64,000 nucleotides of DNA from JAAXHF01 sp965242605 (GTDB lineage: Bacteria; Desulfobacterota; Binatia; Bin18). Made by a program: the position numbers and the translations under genes. The DNA lies in contig CBDESS010000002.1 in assembly GCA_965242605.1 (NCBI GenBank), forward strand, positions 124,001-188,000. Reading direction: 5' to 3'. Numbering within the stretch: position 1 is the first letter of the stretch; each line of letters starts with the position of its first letter. This document shows positions 24,954 to 34,115 of the stretch, one piece after another. The notes under the pieces were generated by a model that made no database searches, was not told the DNA's origin, and saw only the letters and a program-made list of their open reading frames with translations.

Positions 24954-25766
24954 ATGGATTACCGCAGCTACGAGCATCTGCTCATTGAGATCAACGACGG
25001 CATTGCCACGCTGACGATTAACCGGCCCGAGACCCTGAACTCGACCAATTTCCGTCTCCATTACGAGCTGAGCAAGGTCTGGCTCGATATTACCGAAGAC
25101 GACGACATCCGGGTTGCCGTGATTACCGGTGCCGGGCGTGCCTTCTCGGCCGGAGGAGATTTTGAGGTCGTTGAACAATCAATCGGCAACCTCGACGTGG
25201 TATCGCAGACCATGAAAGAAGCGCGCGACATCGTCCACAATATGATCAACTGCAACAAGCCGATCATCTCGGCTATTAACGGCGTAGCGGTTGGTGCCGG
25301 GCTGGCGGTGGCTCTGCTGGCCGACATCAGCATTGCCTCAGACAAGGCCAGGTTTACCGATGGCCATACCCGGCTCGGCGTGGCCGCCGGCGATCATGCG
25401 GCCGTGATATGGCCCTTGCTCGTCGGCATGGCCAAGGCCAAGTACTACCTCCTGACCTGCGATATGCTGGACGCCCCGGAAGCCGAGCGGATTGGCCTGG
25501 TGAGCATGGTCGTCCCCCACGACGAGCTGATGCCAAAGGCGATGGAGGTGGCCGGCAAGCTGGCCAACGGCGCTCAGCAGGCGATTCGCTGGACCAAGCT
25601 GTCCTTGAACCAGTGGCTGCGGGACGCCGCCGCGACCTCGTTTGACTACTCGCTGGCCCTGGAAATGCTGGGCTTCTTTGGCAAAGATGTGGGCGAAGGC
25701 TTAGCCTCCTTGCAGGAGCGCCGGAGCGCGGTCTTCCCTTCGATCAAGGGCCGGCAGAACACATGA
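24954..25766 (+). CDS. Enoyl-CoA hydratase/isomerase family protein
   Basis: Crotonase-fold enzyme, 270 residues. The ATG at 24954 follows AAAGGAGG. Motifs: IATLTINRPETLNSTNF, ITGAGRAFSAGGDFEVVE (oxyanion hole), CNKPIISAINGVAVGAGLAV, ADISIASDKARFTDGHTRLG. At the two acidic catalytic positions of classical hydratases, the second region reads LGVAAGDHAAVIWPLLVG, where the Glu is replaced by Asp/His. The enzyme may therefore be an isomerase, hydrolase or other crotonase member. It overlaps the BolA-type gene (ATGA), forming a two-gene unit downstream of polA. Confidence 0.9.
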   Translation: MDYRSYEHLLIEINDGIATLTINRPETLNSTNFRLHYELSKVWLDITEDDDIRVAVITGAGRAFSAGGDFEVVEQSIGNLDVVSQTMKEARDIVHNMINCNKPIISAINGVAVGAGLAVALLADISIASDKARFTDGHTRLGVAAGDHAAVIWPLLVGMAKAKYYLLTCDMLDAPEAERIGLVSMVVPHDELMPKAMEVAGKLANGAQQAIRWTKLSLNQWLRDAAATSFDYSLALEMLGFFGKDVGEGLASLQERRSAVFPSIKGRQNT

Positions 25767-26029
25767 ACACCGCAGACACCATTGAACAGCGCCTCCGCCA
25801 CCGCCTCAAAGCCCTGGAAGTCGCAGTCGAAGACGAGAGCGCCCTGCACGCCGGCCATGCCGGGGCGGCCTCGGGCGGGCGACACTACCGGGTCCGCATT
25901 GTGTCCGGGCTGTTTGCCGGAAAAACCCGGGTGCAGCGCCACCGCATGGTCTATGCGGCCCTGGCCGAGGAGATGGGCGGGGCGATCCATGCCCTGGCCC
26001 TGACAACGCTGACGCCGGGCCAGCGCTGA
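25763..26029 (+). CDS. BolA family protein
   Basis: 88 residues, small alpha/beta BolA fold that usually partners monothiol glutaredoxins in iron-sulfur and iron signalling. It begins with an amphipathic helix (TIEQRLRHRLKALEVAVEDE), followed by the HYRVRIVSGLFAGKTRVQRH core with the signature region and HRMVYAALAEEM...IHALALTTLTP. The ATG overlaps the enoyl-CoA hydratase stop. No glutaredoxin gene is adjacent. Assignment rests on length and the characteristic FxG-x-R-x2-RHRxVY pattern. Confidence 0.9.
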   Translation: MNTADTIEQRLRHRLKALEVAVEDESALHAGHAGAASGGRHYRVRIVSGLFAGKTRVQRHRMVYAALAEEMGGAIHALALTTLTPGQR

Positions 26030-26032
26030 GCC

Positions 26033-27040
26033 CTAACACCGGTAATACGCCCGGTACCATTCCACAAACCGGGCAATCCCCTCGCGCAGCGGCGTAGCTG
26101 GCCGAAAGCCGACGGCGCGGACCAGGTCGTCCACCTCCGCGGCGGTCTCTGGCACATCTCCGGCCTGGAGAGGCTGGAAATCCTTCTGTGCCACACGGCC
26201 CAGGCACTCCTCCAGGAGGCTGATAAAGTCGAGCAGCGCGACCGGCCGATTGCTGCCGATATTGTACAGGCGGTAGGGGGCCGAGCTGGCGGCCGGGTCG
26301 GGCGCGTGACTCGACCAGTCCGGGTCTGGCTGCGGGACGCGGTCCAGCACCCGGACAACCCCTTCGACAATATCGTCAATGTAGGTGAAATCGCGGTACA
26401 TCCGCCCGTTATTAAAGACCGCTATCGGCTCCCCGGCCAAAATGGCGCGGGTAAACATGAACAGGGCCATATCTGGACGCCCCCACGGACCGTACACCGT
26501 AAAAAACCGCAGGCCGGTCGTCGGCAGATCATACAGGTGGCTGTAGGTATGGGCCATCAGCTCATTGGCCTTTTTGGACGCCGCGTACAGGGATATCGGA
26601 TGGTCAACATTGTGGTGGACCGAGAACGGCCGGCTGGTATTTGCCCCGTACACCGAGCTGCTCGAGGCATACACCAGGTGAGCGGGCCGGGTCGCCCGGC
26701 AGCCCTCAATGATATGCAGAAAACCGACCAGGTTGCTCTCAACATAGGCGTGCGGGTTGGTCAGCGAGTGGCGGACGCCGGCCTGGGCGGCCAAGTGAAC
26801 GACCCGCTCCGGGCGGTAGCGCTGAAACAGTTCGGCCATACCCGCCCGGTCGGCCAGATCGCGTTTATGAAAGCTGAAGCCGGCCTGGGGGCTGAGCCGG
26901 GCCAGCCGGGCCTGTTTCAGCCGGACATCGTAGTAGGCGTTCATATTATCGAGGCCGATGACCGTATCCCCACGCGCGAGCAGGCGGGCCGCAACATGAA
27001 AGCCAATAAAACCGGCAACTCCAGTGACCAGAACCCGCAT
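26033..27040 (-). CDS. NAD-dependent nucleotide-sugar epimerase (UDP-glucuronate 4-epimerase type)
   Basis: 335-residue extended SDR. The NAD site is TGVAGFIGFHVAARLL; the catalytic Ser and Tyr-x3-Lys are seen in VYASSSSVYGANTSRPFS and LYAASKKANELMAH. HLAAQAGVRHSLTNPHAYVE and TGLRFFTVYGPWGRPDMALF match the UDP-GlcA 4-epimerase group that provides UDP-galacturonate for LPS or capsule. It lies 16 bases downstream of pgsA and converges on the BolA-type gene with 3 bases between them. It probably feeds the glycan cluster far to the right. Specificity is inferred from motif similarity only. Confidence 0.88.
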   Translation of the reverse strand: MRVLVTGVAGFIGFHVAARLLARGDTVIGLDNMNAYYDVRLKQARLARLSPQAGFSFHKRDLADRAGMAELFQRYRPERVVHLAAQAGVRHSLTNPHAYVESNLVGFLHIIEGCRATRPAHLVYASSSSVYGANTSRPFSVHHNVDHPISLYAASKKANELMAHTYSHLYDLPTTGLRFFTVYGPWGRPDMALFMFTRAILAGEPIAVFNNGRMYRDFTYIDDIVEGVVRVLDRVPQPDPDWSSHAPDPAASSAPYRLYNIGSNRPVALLDFISLLEECLGRVAQKDFQPLQAGDVPETAAEVDDLVRAVGFRPATPLREGIARFVEWYRAYYRC

Positions 27041-27056
27041 GCCGCTCTCTCACCGC

Positions 27057-27713
27057 TCAGCCGGGCTGGAGGGTGTCGGCGGTAGCGTCCCGCCCGTCGG
27101 CCTGGCCGTTCGGATACGCAGCATCAGGCTTCTGCCGGTCCCGCCGGTCGTGGGACCCCGAGCGGCTGACCGACACCCGTCGGATGACCTTGAGATGATA
27201 CTCCAGCCCGGACCACAGGCTCAGCACGGCCGAGAGCCACAGAAAATACATCCCGGTGAGGTGAAAATCGATATGCCAATAGGTGTAGTGCAGGATCAGA
27301 CTGTGGACGGCAAAAATCTGGCAGAGGGTTTTGTACTTGCCGAGCGCTTCGGCCTCAAGCACGACCCCCCTGCCGGCGGCGATGCCGCGCAGCCCAGTGA
27401 CCGCAATCTCCCGTCCGATCAGCACCACCACCAGCCAGGCCGGAACCCGTGGAACACGGTCCAGGCTGAGCAGCATAATCAGGGCGGCCGTCACCAGCAG
27501 CTTATCGGCCAGGGGGTCAAGCAGCTTGCCCAGGGTGCTCGTCCGACCCTGGAGCCGGGCAAGATAGCCGTCAAAATAGTCGGTCCAGCTGGCCACAAAA
27601 AAAATACCAAACGCCCACACCCCGGCCCTCGGCCCGGGGTCGGTCAGATAGTACATCAGCAGCGGGATCAGAGCGATGCGGAAGAGACTCAGCAGGTTGG
27701 GCAGGTGTGACAC
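27057..27713 (-). CDS. pgsA: CDP-diacylglycerol-glycerol-3-phosphate 3-phosphatidyltransferase
   Basis: Integral membrane enzyme making phosphatidylglycerophosphate. About 218 residues from the GTG at 27713, preceded by AGGAAG; an earlier TTG at 27752 is less likely. The CDP-alcohol phosphotransferase motif D-x2-DG-x2-AR-x8-G-x3-D-x3-D is complete: DYFDGYLAR followed by LGKLLDPLADK. Several hydrophobic segments flank it (SLFRIALIPLLMYYL; PAWLVVVLIGREIAVTG). A polar tail of about 35 residues (RSGSHDRRDRQKPD) extends beyond the last helix. The neighbour downstream is the epimerase. Confidence 0.93.
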   Translation of the reverse strand: MSHLPNLLSLFRIALIPLLMYYLTDPGPRAGVWAFGIFFVASWTDYFDGYLARLQGRTSTLGKLLDPLADKLLVTAALIMLLSLDRVPRVPAWLVVVLIGREIAVTGLRGIAAGRGVVLEAEALGKYKTLCQIFAVHSLILHYTYWHIDFHLTGMYFLWLSAVLSLWSGLEYHLKVIRRVSVSRSGSHDRRDRQKPDAAYPNGQADGRDATADTLQPG

Positions 27714-27820
27714 GAGTGCTTCCTGTATAGGCAATCTTTTGCCCCGGGTCAATTTGCCGCCCCTGCCGCTTCTCCCGCCTTGACTCCGCGGGGGCGACGT
27801 GTCAGCAATGGGCTTCGCGC

Positions 27821-29473
27821 ATGGAGACGAGCGACTATCTTATTATCGGCAGCGGCATTGCCGGCCTCAGCCTTGCCCTCAAAGCGGCCGCCCACAGTTC
27901 GGTCACCATTGTCACCAAAGACCGCCTCCCGGAGAGTAACAGCGCCTATGCCCAGGGCGGCATTGCCTCGGTCTGGAGCGCTGACGATTCTTTTGACGCC
28001 CATACGCGCGATACCCTCAAGGCCGGGGCCGGGCTGTGTCATCCCGAGGTGGTCGAAACCGTTGTCCGTGAAGGCCCGGAGCGGATTCGGGAACTGATTG
28101 CGCTGGGCACCAACTTCTCGCGGCGGAGCGGCAGCCGGGCCGAGGAGTATGATCTCGGCCTTGAGGGGGGGCATTCGTACCGGCGCATCCTGCACGCCGC
28201 GGACGCCACCGGCCAGGAAATTATCCGTGCCCTCGTCGCCGCGGTCCGCCGCCAGACCAATATCCGCATTCTTGAAAGGCATATGGGGATCGATCTGCTG
28301 ACGACCGACGGGCCGGAGGGCAAAGCGTGCTGGGGGGCCTATGTGCTCAACCTTGAGACCAGGCGGGTCTCGACGTTTCCCGCCCAGGTGACTGTATTAT
28401 GTACCGGCGGGGCCGGCAAGGTCTACCTGTATACCAGCAATCCCGATGTGGCCACCGGCGACGGTGTGGCTATGGCCTATCGGGCCGGCGCGCCGGTCGC
28501 CAATCTCGAGTTCTTTCAGTTTCACCCGACCTGTCTGTTTCATCCCCAGGCCAGGTCGTTCTTGATTTCCGAAGCCCTGCGTGGCGAGGGCGCGGTGCTT
28601 CGCCGCCCAGACGGCACGGCCTTTATGGCCGAGTATGATGCGCGAGCCGAGCTGGCCCCCCGCGACATTGTGGCGCGGGCGATTGACCGGGAGATGAAGA
28701 GCCACGGCTTTGAGGCGGTTTTGCTCGATATCAGCCACCGCGACGCGGGTTTCTTGCGCCGACGCTTTCCGGTCATCTCCCAACGCTGTCGTGAGTACGG
28801 GATTGATCTGACCAGCGAGCCGATTCCGGTCGTGCCGGCGGCCCACTATATGTGCGGCGGGGTGGTCGTTGACCTCAGCGGCGCAACCGCACTCCGGCGT
28901 CTGTACGCGGCCGGTGAGGTCAGCATGTCCGGTCTGCACGGGGCCAACCGGCTGGCGTCCAACTCGCTGCTCGAAGCTGTCGTCTTTGCCCATCGGGTGT
29001 TTGTGCATGCCGAGGAGTTGCTGGCCACCGACCGGCAGCCGCGCCCGGCCTTTGCCGACTGGAACCCGGGCCGGGCGGGCGATAGCGATGAAATGGTCGT
29101 GGTGGTCCAGACCTGGGAGGAGATTCGCCGCCTGATGTGGAACTATGTCGGCATTGTGCGCAGCGATCGCCGGCTGGCCCGCGCCCAGCGTCGGATTGGG
29201 CTGATTCAGGACGAGATTCGGGACTATTACTGGAACTTTCTGGTGACCGGTGATGTGCTGGAGTTGCGCAACCTGGCCACGGTGGCCGAGCTGATCATTC
29301 GCTGCGCCCGTCTGCGCCGCGAGAGCCGGGGTCTGCATTCAACCCTGGATTATCCCCAGGCCGATGACCGCCGCTGGCGGCGCGATACCGTTGTGCGGGC
29401 CGACCCTCAGCCGTCCAACTCAAACAGGCCGAGCTGGCTGCCCTTGGGGCGTTCGCCGACCGGGACGGGGTAG
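27821..29473 (+). CDS. nadB: L-aspartate oxidase
   Basis: FAD enzyme oxidising aspartate to iminoaspartate, the first step of de novo NAD synthesis. 550 residues. FAD-binding IIGSGIAGLSLALKA, SNSAYAQGGIASVW, FFQFHPTCLFHP, EALRGEGAVLRRPDG, HYMCGGVVVDL and GLHGANRLASNSLLEAVVF are all present and define NadB against fumarate reductase. The last ~25 residues past LDYPQADDRRW are not conserved and overlap the convergent purF 3' end by 67 bases. nadA and nadC are not in the window. Confidence 0.95.
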   Translation: METSDYLIIGSGIAGLSLALKAAAHSSVTIVTKDRLPESNSAYAQGGIASVWSADDSFDAHTRDTLKAGAGLCHPEVVETVVREGPERIRELIALGTNFSRRSGSRAEEYDLGLEGGHSYRRILHAADATGQEIIRALVAAVRRQTNIRILERHMGIDLLTTDGPEGKACWGAYVLNLETRRVSTFPAQVTVLCTGGAGKVYLYTSNPDVATGDGVAMAYRAGAPVANLEFFQFHPTCLFHPQARSFLISEALRGEGAVLRRPDGTAFMAEYDARAELAPRDIVARAIDREMKSHGFEAVLLDISHRDAGFLRRRFPVISQRCREYGIDLTSEPIPVVPAAHYMCGGVVVDLSGATALRRLYAAGEVSMSGLHGANRLASNSLLEAVVFAHRVFVHAEELLATDRQPRPAFADWNPGRAGDSDEMVVVVQTWEEIRRLMWNYVGIVRSDRRLARAQRRIGLIQDEIRDYYWNFLVTGDVLELRNLATVAELIIRCARLRRESRGLHSTLDYPQADDRRWRRDTVVRADPQPSNSNRPSWLPLGRSPTGTG

Positions 29474-30879
29474 CGGTCGGTAAAGCAGGCGTCACAGAAA
29501 CCGGCCTGCGACGCTTTGAGGGCGATATACAGCCCGGCCTGGCTCAGATAGGACAGGCTGTCGGCGGTGATATAGCGCTGGATGGCTTCGACGTTCTGGT
29601 TGGCGGCGATGAGTTCGCGCCGTTTGGGCGTATCAACACCGTAGTAGCACGGGCCGACCGTCGGCGGGGAGCTGATCCGCATATGGACGGCACGCGCGCC
29701 GGCCTGGCGAATCATGGTGATAATTTTGCGGCTGGTCGTGCCCCTGACAATCGAGTCGTCCACAACAACGACCCGCTTGCCGCGCAAGACCTCGGCCTGG
29801 GCGTTGAGCTTGACCTTGACGCCGAAGTGCCGGATGGCGTCACGCGGCTCAATAAAGGTGCGGCCCACATAGTGATTCCGAATCAGCCCCATCTCAAACG
29901 GCAGGCCGGCCTGCTGGGCATAGCCGAGTGCCGGCGGCACGCCGGAGTCCGGGACCGGGATGACGATATCGGCCTCGACCGGGGCCTCGCGGGCGAGTTG
30001 GCGACCGAAGGCCTGGCGGACCTGATAGACGTTCTTGCCGTACAGGGTGCTGTCGGGCCGGGAGAAGTAGATATACTCAAACACGCACCGGGACAGCGGC
30101 TCACGCGCAAAGGGTGTGTAAGAGTGCAGCCCTTGGGGTGTACACAGCAGCACTTCGCCCGGCTCGACTTCCCGTTCGTAGCCGGCCCCGATCAGGTCAA
30201 AGGCGCAGGTTTCTGAGGCAACGACCGCGTCGGCTTTGCCCCCGTTGTTGATGTGGCCGAGCACCAGGGGGCGAAAACCGTGGGGATCGCGCGCTGCCAC
30301 CATCGCGTTTTCGGTCAGAAACACCAGGGAGTACGCCCCGCGAAGCTGGGTCAGGGCTTCGATAATCCGGTCAACCAGGCTCGGTGCCTGGGCGGCGGCA
30401 ATCAGGTGGAGAATGACCTCGGTGTCGACTGTTGATTGAAAAATCGAGCCCTGCCTCTCCAGCCGCAGCCGCAGCTCGTCGGCGTTGACCAGGTTGCCGT
30501 TATGGCCGACCGCCAGTGAGCCGTAGGTGTAGCGGGCCACCAGCGGCTGGCTGTTCCTGAGAATGGTTGAGCCGGCGGTGGAGTAGCGGTTATGCCCGAT
30601 GGCGCTGGTGCCCTCCAGCCGGCGGATGTGGCGTTCGTCAAAAATATCGGCGACCAGGCCAAGCCCGCGATGGGCCAGCAGGGTTTGGCCGTTGGAGGAG
30701 ACAATGCCGGCTGCTTCCTGGCCCCGGTGCTGGAGGGCGTACAGCGACAGGTAGGCGAGATTGGCCGCGTCGGGGTGGCCGTAGATGCCGACTACGCCGC
30801 ACTCTTCGCGGAAACGGTCGAGCCGGTCGTGCGGGTCCTGCTGCTGGGCGCGCTGGCCTGGGGGGGGGGTGTCCGGCAT
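29407..30879 (-). CDS. purF: Amidophosphoribosyltransferase
   Basis: Commits PRPP and glutamine to purine synthesis. 490 residues. A 26-residue propeptide precedes the catalytic Cys27 (REECGVVGIYG), so it is the self-processing, iron-sulfur type; IGHNRYSTAGSTI and VGHNGNLVNA belong to the Ntn glutaminase domain. The PRPP loop is VVVVDDSIVRGTTSRKI. Later Cys residues (GPCYYGVD and GFCDACFTDRY) match the 4Fe-4S ligands. It is the last gene of purB-S-Q-L-F, 45 bases from purL, and converges on nadB. Confidence 0.96.
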   Translation of the reverse strand: MPDTPPPGQRAQQQDPHDRLDRFREECGVVGIYGHPDAANLAYLSLYALQHRGQEAAGIVSSNGQTLLAHRGLGLVADIFDERHIRRLEGTSAIGHNRYSTAGSTILRNSQPLVARYTYGSLAVGHNGNLVNADELRLRLERQGSIFQSTVDTEVILHLIAAAQAPSLVDRIIEALTQLRGAYSLVFLTENAMVAARDPHGFRPLVLGHINNGGKADAVVASETCAFDLIGAGYEREVEPGEVLLCTPQGLHSYTPFAREPLSRCVFEYIYFSRPDSTLYGKNVYQVRQAFGRQLAREAPVEADIVIPVPDSGVPPALGYAQQAGLPFEMGLIRNHYVGRTFIEPRDAIRHFGVKVKLNAQAEVLRGKRVVVVDDSIVRGTTSRKIITMIRQAGARAVHMRISSPPTVGPCYYGVDTPKRRELIAANQNVEAIQRYITADSLSYLSQAGLYIALKASQAGFCDACFTDRYPVPVGERPKGSQLGLFELDG

Positions 30880-30924
30880 GGAAGCTCCTCTCGGCCGCCT
30901 GCCCTGTGCGTTGGACCTTGGGCT

Positions 30925-33159
30925 TTACTGCCCGAGGTGCCGGGCCAGAGCGGTCTGCCATTCGTGTTTGAGCCGGGCAACCGGCAGGCGTATACTGCCG
31001 GTCAGCTCCAGCAGGCTGCCGCCGACCTGGCCCAGGACAGCGCACGGCAGGCCGGCCGCCTCGGCCAGGGCTTGGAGCCGGGTGAGCCTGGCGGCGGGTA
31101 ATGAGACCAGGGCCCGGGACTGGCTTTCGCCAAACAGCAGAGCGTCAAGACGCGGAGCGCCGAGACGCATGGAGTCGGCAAGGCGGACCTGTGCGCCGAG
31201 GGCGGCCGGGCCGCTGATGCACGCCTCGGCCAGCGCTACGGCCAGGCCGCCTTCGGCGATGTCGTGGGCTGACGACAGCAGCCCTTCGGCGCTGGCGTTG
31301 AGGCAGACATGGTGGAGGCGTTTTTCACGCTCAAGGTCTAACTGGGGTGGTCGGCCGGCCACCCGGTTATGGATCACGGCCAGGTATTCGCTGGCCCCTA
31401 ACTCCTCGAGGGACTCGCCGAGCAGGACGATGACATCGCCCGGTCGCTTGAACCACTGGGTCAGACGGCGGCTGACATCGGCCAGGATGCCGACCATAGC
31501 GACGGTTGGCGTCGGCGGAATGGCCCGGCCTTCGGTTTCGTTATAGAAGCTGACATTGCCACTGACGACGGCGAGGCCAAGCGCCTGGCACGCGTCCCGC
31601 AGGCCGGCAATGGTCTGCTGGAACTGCCACATCACCTCGGGTTTTTCAGGATTGCCGAAGTTCAGACAGTCGGACAGGGCCAGCGGGCGAGCACCGCTGA
31701 CGGCCAGGTTGCGGGCGCTCTCGGCGACGGCGAGCAGCGCACCGCGATACGGGTCTTGGACACAGTAGCGACTGTTACAGTCAACGCTCAGGCCGATACC
31801 GGTCGTGGTCCCTTTGATACGCAAGACGGCCGCATCCGATCCAGGCGGGACAACCGTATTGCCGCTGACCAGCGTATCGTACTGCCGGTAGACCCATTCT
31901 TTGCTGGCCAGGTTGGGCGAGCCCAGCAGCCGGAGCAGGACGGCGTTGTAATCGCTCGGCAGGGGCAGGCCGGCCAGGTCGAGGGAGTGGCGGCGGTCGA
32001 GATCGTCCGGCTTGCGGGCCGGCCGCTTGTAGGCCGGTGCCTCGTCGGTCAGTGCCGAAACCGGAATACGCACCACCTCTCGGCCCTGCCAGTCGGCCCG
32101 GAACAGGCCGTCGTCGGTGACCTGGCCGACAACCACGGCGGGCAGGTCCCAGCCGGCGAAAATGGCCCTGACCTCTTCTTCACAGCCGGCCTTGGCCACG
32201 AGCAGCATACGTTCCTGGGACTCTGACAGCAGCAGCTCACAGGGGCTGATGCCGTCCTCGCGGGTAGGAACGGTGTCCAGATTGAGCACAAAGCCGGTGC
32301 CTCCCCGGCCGGCCATTTCGACCGATGCACTGCTCAGGCCGGCCGCTCCCATGTCCTGGACAGCCACGATCACATCCCGCTGCATCAGCTCAAGGCAGGC
32401 TTCAATCAGCAGGTTTTCGGTAAACGGGTCGCCGACCTGCACGGCCGGCCGGAGTTCTTCTGAGCGCGCGTCAAACTCGCGCGAGGCGAGCAGGCTGGCC
32501 CCATGAATGCCGTCTCGCCCGGTGCGTGAGCCGACATACATGACGGGGTTGCCGGCTCCGGCCGCCCGGGCACGAAAGACCCGGTCGGTCCTGACCACGC
32601 CGAGGCCGAAGGCGTTGACGAGGATGTTGCCGTTATAGCCGGGATCAAAGGACACCTCACCGCCGACGGTCGGCACGCCGACGCTGTTGCCATAGCCGCC
32701 GATGCCGGCCACCACGCCTTTGACGAGACAGGGGGTGCGCGGGTGCGCGGGTGCGCCAAAGCGCAGCGAGTTGAGCGAGGCGATTGGCCGGGCACCCATT
32801 GTAAATATGTCGCGTAAGATGCCGCCTACCCCGGTTGCCGCACCGTGACAGGGTTCGATAAACGAGGGGTGGTTGTGGCTCTCCATTTTGAACACCACGG
32901 CCAGCCCGTGGCCAATATCGACAATCCCCGCATTTTCGCCCGGACCCTGGAGAACGGCCGGACCGGTGGTCGGCAGGTGGCGCAAAGAGTGCCGGGAGCT
33001 CTTGTAGCTGCAGTGCTCAGACCACATGACCGAAAAGACGCCCAACTCCTCAAAGCTCGGCGTGCGGCCGAGCAACTGGACGATGCGGGCATATTCGGTG
33101 TCGGTCAGGCCATGAGCCTGGGCGAGTTGGAGCGTCACCGTTGGGGTGTGGGCTGTCAT
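30925..33159 (-). CDS. purL: Phosphoribosylformylglycinamidine synthase subunit PurL
   Basis: ATP-dependent conversion of FGAR to FGAM in complex with PurS and PurQ. 744 residues, the small PurL class. Motifs: FSVMWSEHCSYKSSRH, GIGGYGNSVGVPTVGGE, VQDMGAAGLSSASVEMAG, LSESQERMLLV, LALSDCLNFGNPEKPEV, DIAEGGLAVALAEAC and LFGESQSRALVS. The ATG at 33159 lies 5 bases after the purQ stop. The frame is intact across 2.2 kb. Confidence 0.97.
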   Translation of the reverse strand: MTAHTPTVTLQLAQAHGLTDTEYARIVQLLGRTPSFEELGVFSVMWSEHCSYKSSRHSLRHLPTTGPAVLQGPGENAGIVDIGHGLAVVFKMESHNHPSFIEPCHGAATGVGGILRDIFTMGARPIASLNSLRFGAPAHPRTPCLVKGVVAGIGGYGNSVGVPTVGGEVSFDPGYNGNILVNAFGLGVVRTDRVFRARAAGAGNPVMYVGSRTGRDGIHGASLLASREFDARSEELRPAVQVGDPFTENLLIEACLELMQRDVIVAVQDMGAAGLSSASVEMAGRGGTGFVLNLDTVPTREDGISPCELLLSESQERMLLVAKAGCEEEVRAIFAGWDLPAVVVGQVTDDGLFRADWQGREVVRIPVSALTDEAPAYKRPARKPDDLDRRHSLDLAGLPLPSDYNAVLLRLLGSPNLASKEWVYRQYDTLVSGNTVVPPGSDAAVLRIKGTTTGIGLSVDCNSRYCVQDPYRGALLAVAESARNLAVSGARPLALSDCLNFGNPEKPEVMWQFQQTIAGLRDACQALGLAVVSGNVSFYNETEGRAIPPTPTVAMVGILADVSRRLTQWFKRPGDVIVLLGESLEELGASEYLAVIHNRVAGRPPQLDLEREKRLHHVCLNASAEGLLSSAHDIAEGGLAVALAEACISGPAALGAQVRLADSMRLGAPRLDALLFGESQSRALVSLPAARLTRLQALAEAAGLPCAVLGQVGGSLLELTGSIRLPVARLKHEWQTALARHLGQ

Positions 33160-33164
33160 GGCTC

Positions 33165-33851
33165 TCAGCGCTCTTCCCCGACACCGGTGAACAGCCGGCG
33201 GCCGTCTTCTCCGCCCAAGAGCGCCTCAACGGCGTGCTCGGGATGGGGCATCAGGCCAACGACGTTGCCCCGCGGATTGGTGATCCCGGCGATATTGTGC
33301 AGCGAGCCGTTGGGGTTGGCGCTGGCCTCGACGTCGCCCGCCGAGGTGGCATAGCGAAACACGACCTGGCCGTTGTCTTCAAGCGCTTGCAGGGTAGGCG
33401 GGTCGGCAACATAACAGCCCTCGCCGTGCTTGATCGGCAGGTGCAGGGTCTGGCCTGTCCGGCAGGTGGTGGTAAACGCGGTGCTGGTCTGTTCGACCCG
33501 GATCCAGACCCAGGCGTTGATGAACCGCAGCGACTGGTTGCGAACCAAGGCACCGGGTAAGAGCCCCGACTCGCACAGAATCTGAAAGCCGTTACACATG
33601 CCCAGAACCGGCCCGCCGGCCTTGGCAAACGCGATAATACTCTGCATGACCGGGGAAAAGCGGGCCAGGGCACCGCAGCGCAGATAATCGCCGTATGAAA
33701 ATCCGCCCGGCAGGACTACCGCGTCCACGCCGTGCAGGTCGCGGTCTTTGTGCCACAGCGAGACGACCTGGTGTCTGAGGACCGTCTCCAGGCAGTACGC
33801 CGAGTCTCGGTCGTCGTTTGAACCGGGAAAGGTGACCACCCCCCACTTCAT
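33165..33851 (-). CDS. purQ: Phosphoribosylformylglycinamidine synthase subunit PurQ
   Basis: Glutaminase subunit delivering ammonia to PurL. 228 residues, class I glutamine amidotransferase: LPGGFSYGDYLRCGA, nucleophile Cys86 in GMCNGFQILCESG, and His/Glu in GLMPHPEHAVE. It starts at ATG 33851, 6 bases after the purS stop. Confidence 0.96.
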   Translation of the reverse strand: MKWGVVTFPGSNDDRDSAYCLETVLRHQVVSLWHKDRDLHGVDAVVLPGGFSYGDYLRCGALARFSPVMQSIIAFAKAGGPVLGMCNGFQILCESGLLPGALVRNQSLRFINAWVWIRVEQTSTAFTTTCRTGQTLHLPIKHGEGCYVADPPTLQALEDNGQVVFRYATSAGDVEASANPNGSLHNIAGITNPRGNVVGLMPHPEHAVEALLGGEDGRRLFTGVGEER

Positions 33852-33857
33852 CGGACG

Positions 33858-34106
33858 CTACTCTTCAACCAGCTCAAAGCGAAAGTCCTCAATGATCTGG
33901 TTGGCCAACAGCCGCTGGCACATTTCTTCAACCCGCTGTTGGGCCCGGCCCGGCGGCAGGTTGTGGAGGCGGACTTCGAGGTATTTGCCCATCCGCACAT
34001 CGCTGACTTCGCTATAGTTGAGGGCGTGCAGCGAGGCCGCAATCGCTTTGCCCTGGGGATCGAGAATCGCTTTTTTGGGGGTCACATAGACTTTTGCCAA
34101 CAGCAT
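33858..34106 (-). CDS. purS: Phosphoribosylformylglycinamidine synthase subunit PurS
   Basis: Small subunit that helps dock PurQ on PurL. 82 residues: AKVYVTPKKAILDPQGKAI, then the conserved VRMGKYLEVRL and CQRLLANQIIEDFRFELVEE. It sits between purB and purQ, which is the common arrangement for the three-subunit FGAM synthase. Confidence 0.95.
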   Translation of the reverse strand: MLLAKVYVTPKKAILDPQGKAIAASLHALNYSEVSDVRMGKYLEVRLHNLPPGRAQQRVEEMCQRLLANQIIEDFRFELVEE

Positions 34107-34115
34107 GGGAGTGGC

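Noticed and set aside
28397..29338. Long open frame (313 codons) antisense to nadB
   Set aside because: GC-rich coding DNA often leaves the complementary frame open. The translation shows no domain or motif and no ribosome site, whereas nadB is fully conserved.
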